Assembly (NCBI GenBank): GCA_009761415.1
Contig: QUOL01000004.1
Location: 2,232,001 to 2,296,000, forward strand
From: Sarcomyxa edulis
Lineage: Eukaryota; Basidiomycota; Agaricomycetes; Agaricales; Mycenaceae
Direction: 5' to 3'
DNA: 64,000 nucleotides
In this document: in pieces, positions 49,834 to 60,567 of the stretch
Layout: every line of letters starts with the position of its first letter
Position numbering within the stretch: position 1 is the stretch's first letter
The notes under the pieces: generated by a model
Told to the model about the DNA's origin: nothing
Seen by the model: the letters and a program-made list of their open reading frames with translations, nothing else
The model's database searches: none
Made by a program: the position numbers and the translations under genes

Positions 49834-50922
49834 ATGGAGGAATATCCGTTCCCTTTCAATCGTCGTGTTGATCCAGCATCTCTCGACAATTACGCCAATA
49901 AGCTTCGCGGCGAACGTGATAAGGCTCTCGAGAATCCTCTCATCCCTGGATGCAACTTTTCGTGTCTTTTCGTGCCACCCAAGTGTCCGAGTTACACTGC
50001 TGCTACACGTCCCTTGCCGTGGTTCGCGAAATCCGAATCTATTCTGTCTTGTGAACTCCAGCGGCCGCTGAAGACTGGGGTCGACATCTGGTCTCAAGTC
50101 TGGGTCGCTCGGGTCATACCCCCTCGCAGTGTAGACGCTGATGTTGATCCCAGCCTTAGCCTTGTGGTCATGAAATTTATACAGCCTTCCCTGCTCAGGA
50201 TACCTGACGAGTTGTCCGTATACGTATCTGAGTATCAAGTACCCGAAAAGGTAGCTAAAAGTGAAGCTTTCATTTACGCACAGCTTGAACCTCTCCAAGG
50301 AGACGTGATTCCGTACTTCTTTGGAATCCAAACGGTGAGTGCTGTATTTCTCTGTTTTGTCGCATGCAAACTAAGGCTGTAACTTAGGTCGTTACGCCTT
50401 CCAGCGAGTCGGCGTGGGTCTTATTGATTGAATACATCGATGGCTGTACATTTCGCGAGCACTTCAAGAAGGTCAGCAGACAATCCGGGTGGGAGACGGA
50501 CCCGAAGGTGTTTGATGAAACCTGCAGACTTGTAAGTTGACTTGTGCAACAACTCTCCTCACAAGTTGCTCATTACTTGTGCAGTATAAATCAGCTCTGG
50601 ATAGCTCTTGGGCGATGTGCAGGCATTCGGTCTTCTACATCGATAGGAGCGATACTAATATGATGGTCCTCGGAGATCGTATAGTTATCATCGACTTCGC
50701 TCAGTCAGATCTCTTGTCTGGGCCCCACCTCATAGTTGCTGACCAGGATAACTTGAACGTATTGTTCCTTGACTCGTTCGGGTATCTCGATCGTCTCATA
50801 CGGTGTGTGGCCGACGAGTTAGATCCGGGGATTCTGGATAATTTGAAGGTACGTCGTTTGAATGGTGGCCCGGATGATATCTCACGTATATGTCTTCGTA
50901 GAAGGCGTACCCGTTGTTCTGA
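49834..50922 (+). CDS. Protein-kinase-like protein, tandem copy 3
   Basis: The ATG at 49834 gives MEEYPFPFNRRVDPASLDN. It is the most diverged copy: the N-terminus is two residues shorter and the catalytic loop reads FYIDRSDTNMMV with IVIIDFAQS, so the Asp/Asn/Asp set is still present. The last exon is KAYPLF. Intron positions are the same as in copies 1 and 2. Substitutions concentrate in exon 3, the C-terminal lobe (e.g. SDLLSGPHLIVADQDNLNV), which could mean a changed substrate or relaxed constraint. Confidence 0.76.
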
Positions 50923-51192
50923 GACGTAGCCTTATCTTCTAATCTCCACCCTACTCGCTTATATGATTGATATCTGTTCATGCTCAATCAGAGACTAGTG
51001 AATATCACATTTGATCCTTCAGACGCGACACGGGTGCCAAAGACATGGTTGGTATGCATTTCAATCCTGCCCTCCGCTATTAGCGAGTATAAGAACTTTC
51101 CTGCCTACATGAAATCAGCTAAGACAGCAAAGCGTGTTATCTGTCTTGCAGGTACAGCTCATGGATCGATCACCATCCTGACGATCTCTGAT

Positions 51193-52096
51193 CTAAGCAG
51201 TGCCGCTGACATGATCTTTGACGGATTGCCAGGACGGCCTGGAAGTAATTTCCTTCCACCACCTATGCGTCAACAGTAAGATTGAACGAATAAGCTATTC
51301 CTTTTTTTCAACGACGTACCTCGCCACGTTTGGCTTACTCTCCATTATATTGATTCCAGCGGTCGCAAGCATGGCTCCTGCAGGTAGGTGGAAGAGATCG
51401 ATGAGAGTAATCTCCTGAAAGGTTTCTGTGAGCACTCGGAATTCTGGAATCGCGAGTAGAAAATAAGATGAGCAAATAGAAACTTACGTCTCCAGCAATG
51501 TATTGTTGTTTGCCAAGAATGATGTCGTACACTTCCAGCTTATCGTCCAGGGTCTTCAACAGCTCAGCTAGGCGAACCTCGTCTGTATTTCCTCCCGGCA
51601 CAAGGTACCTAAAACTGCCTGTCAATAATCCCAGATCATACAATTAAAATTTACGCAGAAAGCTACACACGGTTTGAAGAGTTTCTCTGCAATAGCGCCC
51701 GACGCGTACGGATCGAAATTGGCCGTCTCGATAGATGCTGCCTCTTCAAATTTCGCAAGGGCTTTAGCCTCGGTAGGAAGAAGAGAAGTTCCTTGTGATG
51801 GGTATTTGGCTGCAATGTAACGGCAAATAGCGCGGCTCTCGAATAGAATGAATCCATCGTCGTCCTAGATGGGATAAGTATAATCAAGTTGGCGATGAAT
51901 GTGCCGATATATTGTCAAGACGTACGATGTATGGCGCCTGACCAAAAGGCTGCTTTTCCAGAAATTCAGGGGATTTGAGCGCGCCATTCATCCAGTCTAC
52001 AGAGTTAAATTCAAACGGAACGTTTTTCTCGGCCAAAACGATTGCTACCCTGCGAGTGCAGTTCGAGGTCGAGAAGCCGACCAGTTTCAAGACCAT
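51193..52096 (-). CDS. Glutathione S-transferase
   Basis: Cytosolic GST that conjugates glutathione to electrophiles. The ATG at 52096 gives MVLKLVGFSTSNCTRRVAIV and PFEFNSVDW, a thioredoxin-like N-domain with a Ser/Cys active-site region near residue 10. An exon with DDDGFILFESRAICRYIA carries the ES glutathione-binding pair. The C-domain includes VRLAELLKTLDDKLEVYDII, QQYIAGD joined to EITLIDLFHLPAGAML (N-capping box) and KPNVAR joined to WWKEITSRPSWQ, ending HVSGTA. Order and length fit phi-class-like fungal GSTs. Introns are short and in phase. Confidence 0.87.
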
Positions 52097-52547
52097 GATT
52101 TTCCTCGTCGCGCGTGTAGCTGCGAGAGTGACTGTAGATGTGAAGGATGCTAAAAACTATTGACATGGCCATCGTGCAATTATATAGCCCCACAGTGGTT
52201 CTCAGCAGCATCGTGAGAGATTTGTCACAGTCAATGGCCCGGTCTCATCAGCAGGATTACCGTGTGGTGGTTCCATTGTGGAGACGATTAAGCCACGGAT
52301 CGATTGCTTCGACATACGTGTCTAAGTTGGATGTCGACGTAGAATCGAGACGACAAAGTAAACTTCCAAGATTGTTTCCAGATAAGATCGCGATCGTGGG
52401 CGTGAGCTCGAAGTTTACTGATATTTGGCAAAGACCTCCGTTGTATGTCAGAAATATAGTGGAAACTTGAAGTCTCAGATTATGGTACTAGTGTTTTGGG
52501 CTGGTATACTACATGTACAAGACAAATAGACAAGAAAGAGAAAGTCT
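52097..52547. other. Intergenic, about 450 bp
   Basis: Lies between the GST start and the ABC transporter stop. A frame at 52147-52470 has no recognisable features; not supported as a gene. Confidence 0.45.
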
Positions 52548-55500
52548 ATCGTTTTTCCTTGACGAGGAAGTGAAGAGTTAGGTAGCTAGCGACTGTAAAG
52601 GTCACGAAGAAGATCCCAAGAAGAGATATGTTTGGCCACCAGAATGACTAAAAACAACACGGAATGTGAGATCCTTTACAAGAGTTGACAATAGATTAGG
52701 GCTTACTTGGGCTCTCAGACCGAATACGGAAAGGATGGTAGCAGCTGGAACATCTAGTTCCACGCCGTACTATAAAAGAATAAAGTTATGATGAAACTAG
52801 GTTGCTAACAATCGGTACAACGTGCGCGACTGACCTTGACCTCTTTGAGCTTCAAATATCGCAACTCGCTAACAGCAAGTGCTTCAAAGGCAGCATGGAA
52901 GAAGGAGATATTGTGCAGCCACCGGACAGCAGGAGCAACTGTATCCCTATTTATCAACAAACCCGTGAATAGCAAGCTAAAGAGAGCCCCCCATCAGCAT
53001 CGCAACTAGAACTAGAGGAAAGGGTTGACACGTACTTGAAGAGCATGACCAAAGTTCCAACGAGACTTGCGACACTGGTACTGGCAAATGCGATAGACAA
53101 CCATAATACCACGCTCGCAGTGGTGAGGTTGAATAAGACCAGAGTAAGGATGAATTTCCAAAACCCTGCTACAGTTGCGACGAGACCCACGAGACCATAG
53201 ACGATACTGCCAAACATGATCGGAGGGACGAGTCGCAAAGGCAGAATGTCGAAGAGGACCTAACGACATGGGTCTTAAATAAGCGTCCTTTACCCCATGA
53301 TAAATTGCTTCTTTACCTTGGAGGCGAAGTAAGTGAACGACGAGTAGTATCCATTTGCTCTGGAGAAGGGAATATTAGCACTGTAATATTGCACAGAAGT
53401 CTCGGATCTACCTTTCACGCATGAATAATATGCGTTCATTGGCAAACAATCCCAAACTCGATAGACACGAGAACCCAAACAGAGCGAGAGTGAAGAAGAA
53501 GACACCTATCAAGCACCGTCAACATCACACATAAGTATTTATTATGGGTAGGCTTACCAAGTCTATTCTGGAAGCCGGCAATATCGTTGCTAATGTTTGA
53601 GAACAAGTATGAGCAACGATCTGTATCCCATACCATACGGATGCACACTCACGTGACATTATGGAAGAACAGTCCGCAGATCACTGACAAGACCTTGTCA
53701 GTATATCACAAACTCATCGAGGGCAATGTAGCTTACAAGCTAAAGCAATCGAAGACACATAATGAGCGGCCAAGAGCGCAGGATCCCGGTATAGATTCTT
53801 GAATGCCCGTCCGCTCAGAATACGGAATTGCGTGAGCCAACTTGCCCTCTTTCTCCCTCGGAGAAGAGATGTCTCCATGACCACATCCGGAAGCTCAGCA
53901 CCAACGACATTCTGGGTATTGTTCTGAGCGACCTGCTCTCGCCGAATCTCCTCACCTTCCGCGCGTATACCGGCAGCGATACTACTGTTATTGTACGCCT
54001 CCACCAGGGCTAAGAGGTTTGGTGCAAGAGGCGTATCACCAGATTTTTGCGACGAAGATGTGACGGCTTCGATTAGTTGGGAGGTCTTGCGCTTCAGGTA
54101 TCCTCCAGATGAAGCTGGAGAGCTCGGTCGTGTAGGCTCGGTTTCGTCTTCGTTCAGTGTCGTCGGAGAGTGGGGGATCTGGGGTGCCTGATGACCTACT
54201 GCACGCTCTTCGTCTCCGATATTGGTGACATCCTCGTTTGGTGATATAGGCTCTACGGCGGGACTTTCGTGACTGGATGTATCGATGTTTGCATGCATCG
54301 TCAAGTCGACTGGGAAGAAAAGGTTAATTCGAAAGAAACGAGAGACTATAAAGGAGCACGCACTCAAAAAGTCGGCAATATTGAATCCAGGCGGACAAGG
54401 CTGTCCGATACTAGCGAAATAATCCTGGCATTTTGAAAACTCTCCGGAGTAGACCAGTTTTCCCATGGCGAGCACGACAAGCTGATCGAAGAGGGCAACG
54501 ATGTTGCTTCGAGGTTGGTGGATAGTGAACACTACTGTGCGGTTGTAGTCTCTTGCTAGGGATACTAGACTTTCCACGACATTGAATGCGTTATAGGCAT
54601 CGAGACCTAGCGAGAAATGGTTGGATGGGAGAAGGAGTGATGATGATGAAAATACGTACCACTCGTGGGTTCGTCCAGGAAAAGAATCGAAGGACTGGTG
54701 ACAAGTTCACAAGCGATGGACACTCTGCGTTTTTCACCTCCAGATATGGATCGTTTGCCTAGAGACTTGATCAGCACAAAGTATAACCTCCATAATATGG
54801 AAGATAGCCTACCTGAGCTCCCAATTCTCGAGTCCTTGATCCCAAGAATCCCCAATTCATTCATAGTCTCCAGCGTCCTGAACTTCTTAGCTTCAAGACT
54901 CATATCCCTCGGAAGCCTCAACAGAGCAGAATACAACACCGTCTCATAAACCGTCAAAGTGCTCATCAACGTGTCCTCCTGATCGACGAACCCCATGACG
55001 CTCTTGAAATCCTCATCTTGTACTTCCCGTCCGTTGACAAGCGTCACACCACTGACGATCCCTCTCTTCCGCTTTCGTGCTAGGATATCGAGGAATGTGG
55101 ATTTTCCTGCGCCTGAAGCGCCCATGATGGCCATGACTTGACCGGGCTTCACGCAGCCGGAGATGGAATCGAGGATGGTACGCTCGCCTAACGTGTATGT
55201 GAGGTTGGAGAAGTGGAGTGAGGCGGGGACGTGGTCTGTCATGAGTTTGGCTGCTTCGTTGTCTGGAAGACGGATGTGGCCGAAGTCGCCTCTGTTGGCT
55301 CGACCGGCGTACCAGAGGACTAAGAGAAGGGTTTAATGTCTTGAGAAAGATATCGGACAGTGACGACTTACACATGGAAGTAAATATAACCATCAGACCG
55401 GCGCCTCCTGCACTCAGAGCAAACCAACGGATGCCATCGGGTTTTGGAGGTCGCTAGAGTGGGAGTGGTCATTTCAGTTACTGGATATCACGAGTTCAAA

Positions 55501-56782
55501 ATCGAACGCAAAAACACGTACGACATATCCAGGAACTTGAGAGTAATGCAGACATTCACCACCTTCACATTTCAAAGTGATATATGGATCACCGAACATT
55601 TGGTCGATAAGTTCGTTCATGGCTTCTTCTTCGAATTTACACCCTGCGCCTGTGGTACAGCTGAATTTGGCTGGCCCTTTGATTGACTCGGTTAAGAAAT
55701 CCCCGATATCTGTTCAGCGTCAGTATGCCACTATGTAGCTGCTGAGGTGTATTGATTTTGACATACCAACGCTTCCGTCTTCTCCACAAATGAACCGACC
55801 GGGTATACAGCTACATTCAATGTGCTCGCATGAGTACGTGGTGACATTAGTATCGTAGCCAGCTTTGTGATTCGAAGAGCAGTCACGTAAACCACAATAA
55901 AAGGATTCGACTTCAGCGACCCAGAACTGGAAAGCGCATGTGGCTGTTGGGATATCGCAGCTGAATGTAACCTGTGGAGCTCTCCCGTTGAGGATATCAA
56001 TGATAGCGCGGTCTTTGTTTTGGTACAAGATGGGATGGGCGTGAACGAGTGTAGGAGGGAATATAGGAGGCTCACGTACTGGTAACGTCGCACACTTGAT
56101 GATTATTGAAGACCGTTTCTCCTCCTTTGTAACAAGTCATGTTGGCCAGATCTTCGTCGTCCCTGTCTACGGGACTCCCCATGATTGGGAACCCAACGCA
56201 TGCGGCATCGGTCTTGCAGACTAGATTGGGGGTTAGGCTGGTGACCGCATAGTTAGTGCGTTGGAAATGATCCTACCATTGCAATTGATTCCTCCCCAGC
56301 CGTCCTTGCAATCACACTTTTCGCCTTCTTCGCGTAGTCTGCGCTGATCTCCGTCGGCCAGTGAATCGCATTCTGGACAGAAAGTAGATAAGCTGTCCGA
56401 GTTCTGAGTTATTGGACGAGCTTACGTGGTATAAGACAGTCTATTCCTCCCCATCCGGGCGGACAGTTGCACTGTCCGTTATACTCATCACAGTGACCGT
56501 ACTGTCCACATGTAAACGCAGGCAAAAGACAATTGAAGCACGGTGGGCATCTGCCTGTAGAATCGTAGGTTCTATCTCAACTTCATGCGGGTGCTAACTG
56601 GGGTATGCACTGACCTCGGGTCGGAACTAAAGACTGTATAACTGCATCAATTCACTGCTACAACGAGATACTGCAACTTGTCTCACCGAAAATCCGCCGT
56701 AATTGGGAGAAGATACGTTAGATTGAGCAATAGCCAAGAGCGGGGATAGCAAGAGAACCCCCAGAGATCTTGGGAGTGCCAT
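52548..56782 (-). CDS. ABCG-type half transporter with N-terminal EGF-like region (ADP1-like)
   Basis: The ATG at 56782 opens a signal peptide ([20 protein letters not shown]). A Cys-rich extracellular region follows, with EGF-like repeats: [20 protein letters not shown] and [13 protein letters not shown] transmembrane segment near 55400 leads to the nucleotide-binding domain: Walker [11 protein letters not shown], signature [10 protein letters not shown], Walker [11 protein letters not shown] and H-loop [11 protein letters not shown]. An acidic Ser-rich linker comes next, then [20 protein letters not shown] and several membrane helices, ending [14 protein letters not shown]. Domain order matches yeast ADP1 (YCR011C). 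The transported substrate is unknown. More than ten introns. Confidence 0.87.
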
Positions 56783-56904
56783 TGAGGCCTAAGGGTAGAA
56801 CGGAACGCCAGGTGATGGTGAGGCAGTTGGGCGGCTAATTCGGCTCCCCTGCCAATAGCCTAAATCGGTACCAATTCAGTAGGCTCGGCATCGTTGCACC
56901 TCCC
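56783..56904. promoter_or_regulatory. 122-bp bidirectional intergenic region
   Basis: It separates the divergent start codons of the ABCG transporter (56782, minus) and ALG12 (56905, plus). The two genes must share promoter sequence unless transcripts start inside each other. Confidence 0.6.
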
Positions 56905-58867
56905 ATGATACTCGATATCTTGTTCATCGCGATAGGATGGATCCATGTACTACTAGCACCCTACACAAAGGTCGAGGAGAGCTTCAATCTACACGCTACG
57001 CATGATGTCTTGATGTATGGTGTCGGCCACCCGAGCACCCTCGAATATGTGAGCAAGCTCATACATGTAGAGAACATGGAACCTCATATTCAGTCAAGTA
57101 TGATCATTTTACTTTCCCCGGGGCAGTTCCTAGGACGTTTACGGGCAGCGTGATGCTCGGTCTGATATCAATGCCTGCCGCGCAGGTCGCCAACACCCTC
57201 GGGCTTGTGTCCACCAAGTTTGACCTGCAAATAATCGGTGCGTCGAAACGCTATCTAAGAGGAGACTAGTGCTGAAAGAAAAGCCAGTTCGCCTAGTATT
57301 AGCTACCGTCAATGCTATAGGCTTATGCCTCATCAGGCGTGCCGTGTCTCGTCGTTTCGGACGCCCCACAAGTCTGCTCTTTGTTCTACTGTCCTGCTCG
57401 CAGTTTCATATCCCTTTCTGGATGGGTAGAACCCTCCCGAATATGTTCGCATTGCTCCCTGGTATGTTCAGGCAATAGCAGACGAATATCCACTCATGGA
57501 CTCCCAGTGAATCTATCGACATACCTAATCCTTGATCGAGCACCCAACTCTGGCCGTCCATCAAACATGAATATACACCTCGCAATTGGCTTGCTAACAT
57601 ACACTGCTGTCATATTTCGAGCGGAGATACTGTTACTCTTGATATCTCTCATCCTCCAAGCTATTGCTCTTCGCCATCTCACACTATATAGCGTCATCCG
57701 CCTGGTCTTATTCTGTAGTTTGACCGCCATTGGTGCGTTAGCTATTTTCTCATCACTAAAGCACGACCAATATCTGGGCTGTAGCGTTTACCGTCACAAT
57801 CGACTCTTACTTCTGGCAGAAATGGCCTCTATGGCCCGAGTTCGCAAGCATCTACTTCAATGTCTTGGAGGGCAAAAGCTCGGATTGGGGGGTAGGCATC
57901 ATAGCAAATTCTCTGTTTGTCGCAAAGTTCATACCATCATCTCCATAGGTGTCTCCTTTCCATACTTATTTCACGGTCTACCTCCCAAAACTCTTGCTGA
58001 GTGCACTTCCTCTCTCATTCCTCGGCATGATCGTGGACGCTCGTGTCCGATCACTACTTCTACCTTCGGTGGCGTTCATCTGTCTCATTAGTTTCTTGGG
58101 CCACAAAGAATGGCGATTCATCGTCTACATCGTTCCGATATTCAATGTGGCTGCTGCCAGAGGCGCTAAATGGATGTGAGTATAACCTCGATGCTCTCAA
58201 TTGCACGCTGATCACCTCCCGTAGGATGTCCCGTAAAAAGAGCGGCTTCTTCGGCCGCATCCTGTTCCTCGTCACTTCGTTGATGATACTGTCCAATGTC
58301 CTCCTCACATCCCTCCAAACATACACCTCCATCGCAAACTACCCAGGTGGGCAGTCGCTCGCTTTATTAAACGAGAAATATGCCGATTCCGATCATGGTG
58401 CGTGGCCCATACATTGCATCCTTATCATATTTCATCTGAGACTCTCCCTAGTACACGTCCACATCTCGAACCTAGCAGCACAAACAGGCGCATCTCTCTT
58501 CCTCCAGACACACTGTCCTCCGTACCCACCTCGAGCTCTACTCAATCTCAAGCAAACGTCGGGGGATTGGACCTACAACAAAACAGAGTTCCTCGGTCTC
58601 CAAACACTGACCGCCGACAGATCGATCACGCACATTATCACCGAGGATAGACCGTGCGCAAAATCTCTGGGAGAGTGGGAGGTGGTGGAGACCGTCCCGG
58701 GATTTGTGAGATGGAACGTGGACTGGGATCTGATTCGAGGTCAAGGGATTGAGTTCAATGGAGATCTGTTGGATTGTGCTAGGCGTGTGTTGCCTAGAGC
58801 TTGGGATGTTCTGAGTATGGTCAAGGAGGATAAATTGTGGATTATGGAGCGTAAGAAAAAGCTGTGA
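56905..58867 (+). CDS. alg12: Dol-P-Man:Man7GlcNAc2-PP-Dol alpha-1,6-mannosyltransferase (ALG12, GT22)
   Basis: ER multi-pass enzyme adding the eighth mannose to the N-glycan precursor. The ATG at 56905 gives MILDILFIAIGWIHVLLAPY, TKVEESFNLHATHDVLMYG, then YDHFTFPGAVPRTFTGS after an intron. Further exons give VRLVLATVNAIGLCLIRRAV, CSQFHIPFWMGRTLPNMFAL joined to PVNLSTYLILDRAP, AFTVTIDSYFWQKWPLWPEF, FNVLEGKSSDWG joined to VSPFHTYFTVYLPKLL, and FLGHKEWRFIVYIVPIFN. The acidic loop VEES and the HKEWRF motif are hallmarks of GT22. The introns are in phase. C-terminal catalytic-domain part ends IMERKKKL. Divergent from the ABCG gene. Confidence 0.92.
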
Positions 58868-60354
58868 GATCACAATATTGATCGTGTCCTTCGACGTTCG
58901 TGTATTTATCGTGTGACGTAACGCGTGACGTCCCGCCAATGGCGTGACCATACATTTTCAAGTAGCTGCTTGCAAGTTGCAACTTGTTGCGTGCAAACAT
59001 CTATAGGAGCTTCCCGGGGCCTTGCAAATTCGACTCGTCCTATGGACCTACTCGCGGCTAGTTGAACTGCTTGTATTGCACTTCGACGATCTCAGAAAGA
59101 TAGCGTCACGACGATGCCGACCCCTAATCTCCACTTTTGCGGCCACGAAAGCAGGTATTCCAGGCCTGAAATGGGAAAACACGCTATCGGAGGTACAAGA
59201 TACTCTGTTCACCTTCCAGCAAGCCTCGTACTCGTATCGCCAACAGTCTTTCATGCACGTGGATGGCCGGGCCTCCATCCTTCTGGCTGCAGTTTGGACC
59301 GCTGCGATTCTACGTGTCTGGCGGAGTTTGCTTGTCACTGGTCTTTATATTTGTGAAGACTTACGCCTGCTGAGAATTTGCATGAAGGCAATCTCGTTGA
59401 TGTATATCTTGACTCTTTACCCTGTTGTAATTCGGGAAGACACGGACTACAGTGTTTTACTGGTCTTAATTCTTCTCTGGACGAACACAATGCCCAAGGG
59501 GTTTAAACCACTGGTCTAGCAATGGTCGACGCGGTGTCAAATACAGTGCTGAACGCTCAGTGAATGTATACCTTGTCTACATTGCGGCGTGTACCTGCGC
59601 ACTAAACCTACCAACAGGCTCTAAACTACCCACAATAGGTCACGAGAAAAGAATCACGATAGGCCCAGTCTGAGGTCAAAGGGTGCAGTGAGTCTTTAAT
59701 AGTTATAAAGAGGAGGCATGTTCCGTATGACTCACGCATCTCCACAAGCAACGATGCAGACGGTCTGATCAAGCCAATAGTACTCGCCTCGTCATAGGCG
59801 CAGATAACGAATGTCAAACGATAAAAGTCCTCCAGTATATCTTGTCTATCGACAAGATAGGTGGGTCCAACGTGGTCAGTGTCAAAATGCCCCCTCATGC
59901 ATGACCTTGTCTCATATCGGTCCCCGCTTGTGTGTTATTTTGCGTCATTGTGTACCGTCTTATGTAGCTGATTTAGTCCAGGCAACCCATTCGATGGAAT
60001 GGCTCGAGATCTTGGCTTCTACATTTTGGCTTCCACAGGATCAAGTTGCTGTTTTCTGTACCTTCAAAAGTACAGATCTTTCGAATTCCGTCTCAGGCCT
60101 CATGCCGACACCTGATCCTAAAGACTAAGTATGCACGGTCACCGCACACGACACCACACACGACTCGAAGAAGCATACTGCTACGTTCAGGGTACCACTG
60201 CTCCTCGTAGACGCTGATCTGGAGAGCCCTTGTAAAAGTAGAGCTTTTCCTCGGGCCTTCAATCATTTAGACACCTAGGAGGAGACTCTCGGAGGAGTTG
60301 AGGGTTGAATGGCTCAGAGTCACGCGGCGTTACGCTTGGGCCACGCTTGGGCAC
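58868..60354. other. 1.5-kb region without supported gene
   Basis: A 165-codon frame at 59022-59519 and others near 59811-60128 show no domain, no credible splice chain and no paralogue. A run of TGACG/CGTGAC sites lies near 58912-58950. Confidence 0.45.
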
Positions 60355-60380
60355 GTAACGCGATTGTGACATAGGGCCAC
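60355..60380. promoter_or_regulatory. Conserved upstream element of FunK1 kinase gene 2
   Basis: GTAACGCGATTGTGACATAG followed by GGCCAC. It matches 26797-26822 at 22 of 26 positions by eye and lies 213 bp before the ATG at 60568 (141 bp before 26938 in copy 1). Confidence 0.45.
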
Positions 60381-60567
60381 GCCGTGACAGTTCATTGTTC
60401 ATTGACTTTACTCCTGCCACCCACCAACAACACAATCCACTCATACCGCCCTCCACCATCCGCTTCCAAATTTGTAAGGTGGCATTGAATTCTAAGTGGG
60501 CTTAAATATCGCGCTTGAGTATGTGTTTTTCTCAAACATTTCTTCCACATTTACCGACTTACATATC

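Larger units (their letters stand above)
46825..50922 (+). repeat. Tandem triplication of a kinase-like gene
   Basis: ATGs at 46825, 48278 and 49834 give units of 1453 and 1556 bp. Gene bodies, introns and 3' spacers (e.g. the ATATCACATTTGATCC-like block after each gene) are repeated. Confidence 0.9.

Noticed and set aside
46825..50922. Calling the tandem kinase-like genes pseudokinases
   Set aside because: Candidate ATP Lys, catalytic Asp, Asn and the DFG-position Asp are all retained, so activity cannot be excluded.
50980..51279. 99-codon frame downstream of kinase-like copy 3
   Set aside because: Its first part matches the repeated 3' spacer of the tandem units and its end is antisense to the last GST exon.
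59022..59519. 165-codon frame after ALG12
   Set aside because: No recognisable motif, and the codon pattern does not resemble neighbouring exons; left as unsupported.
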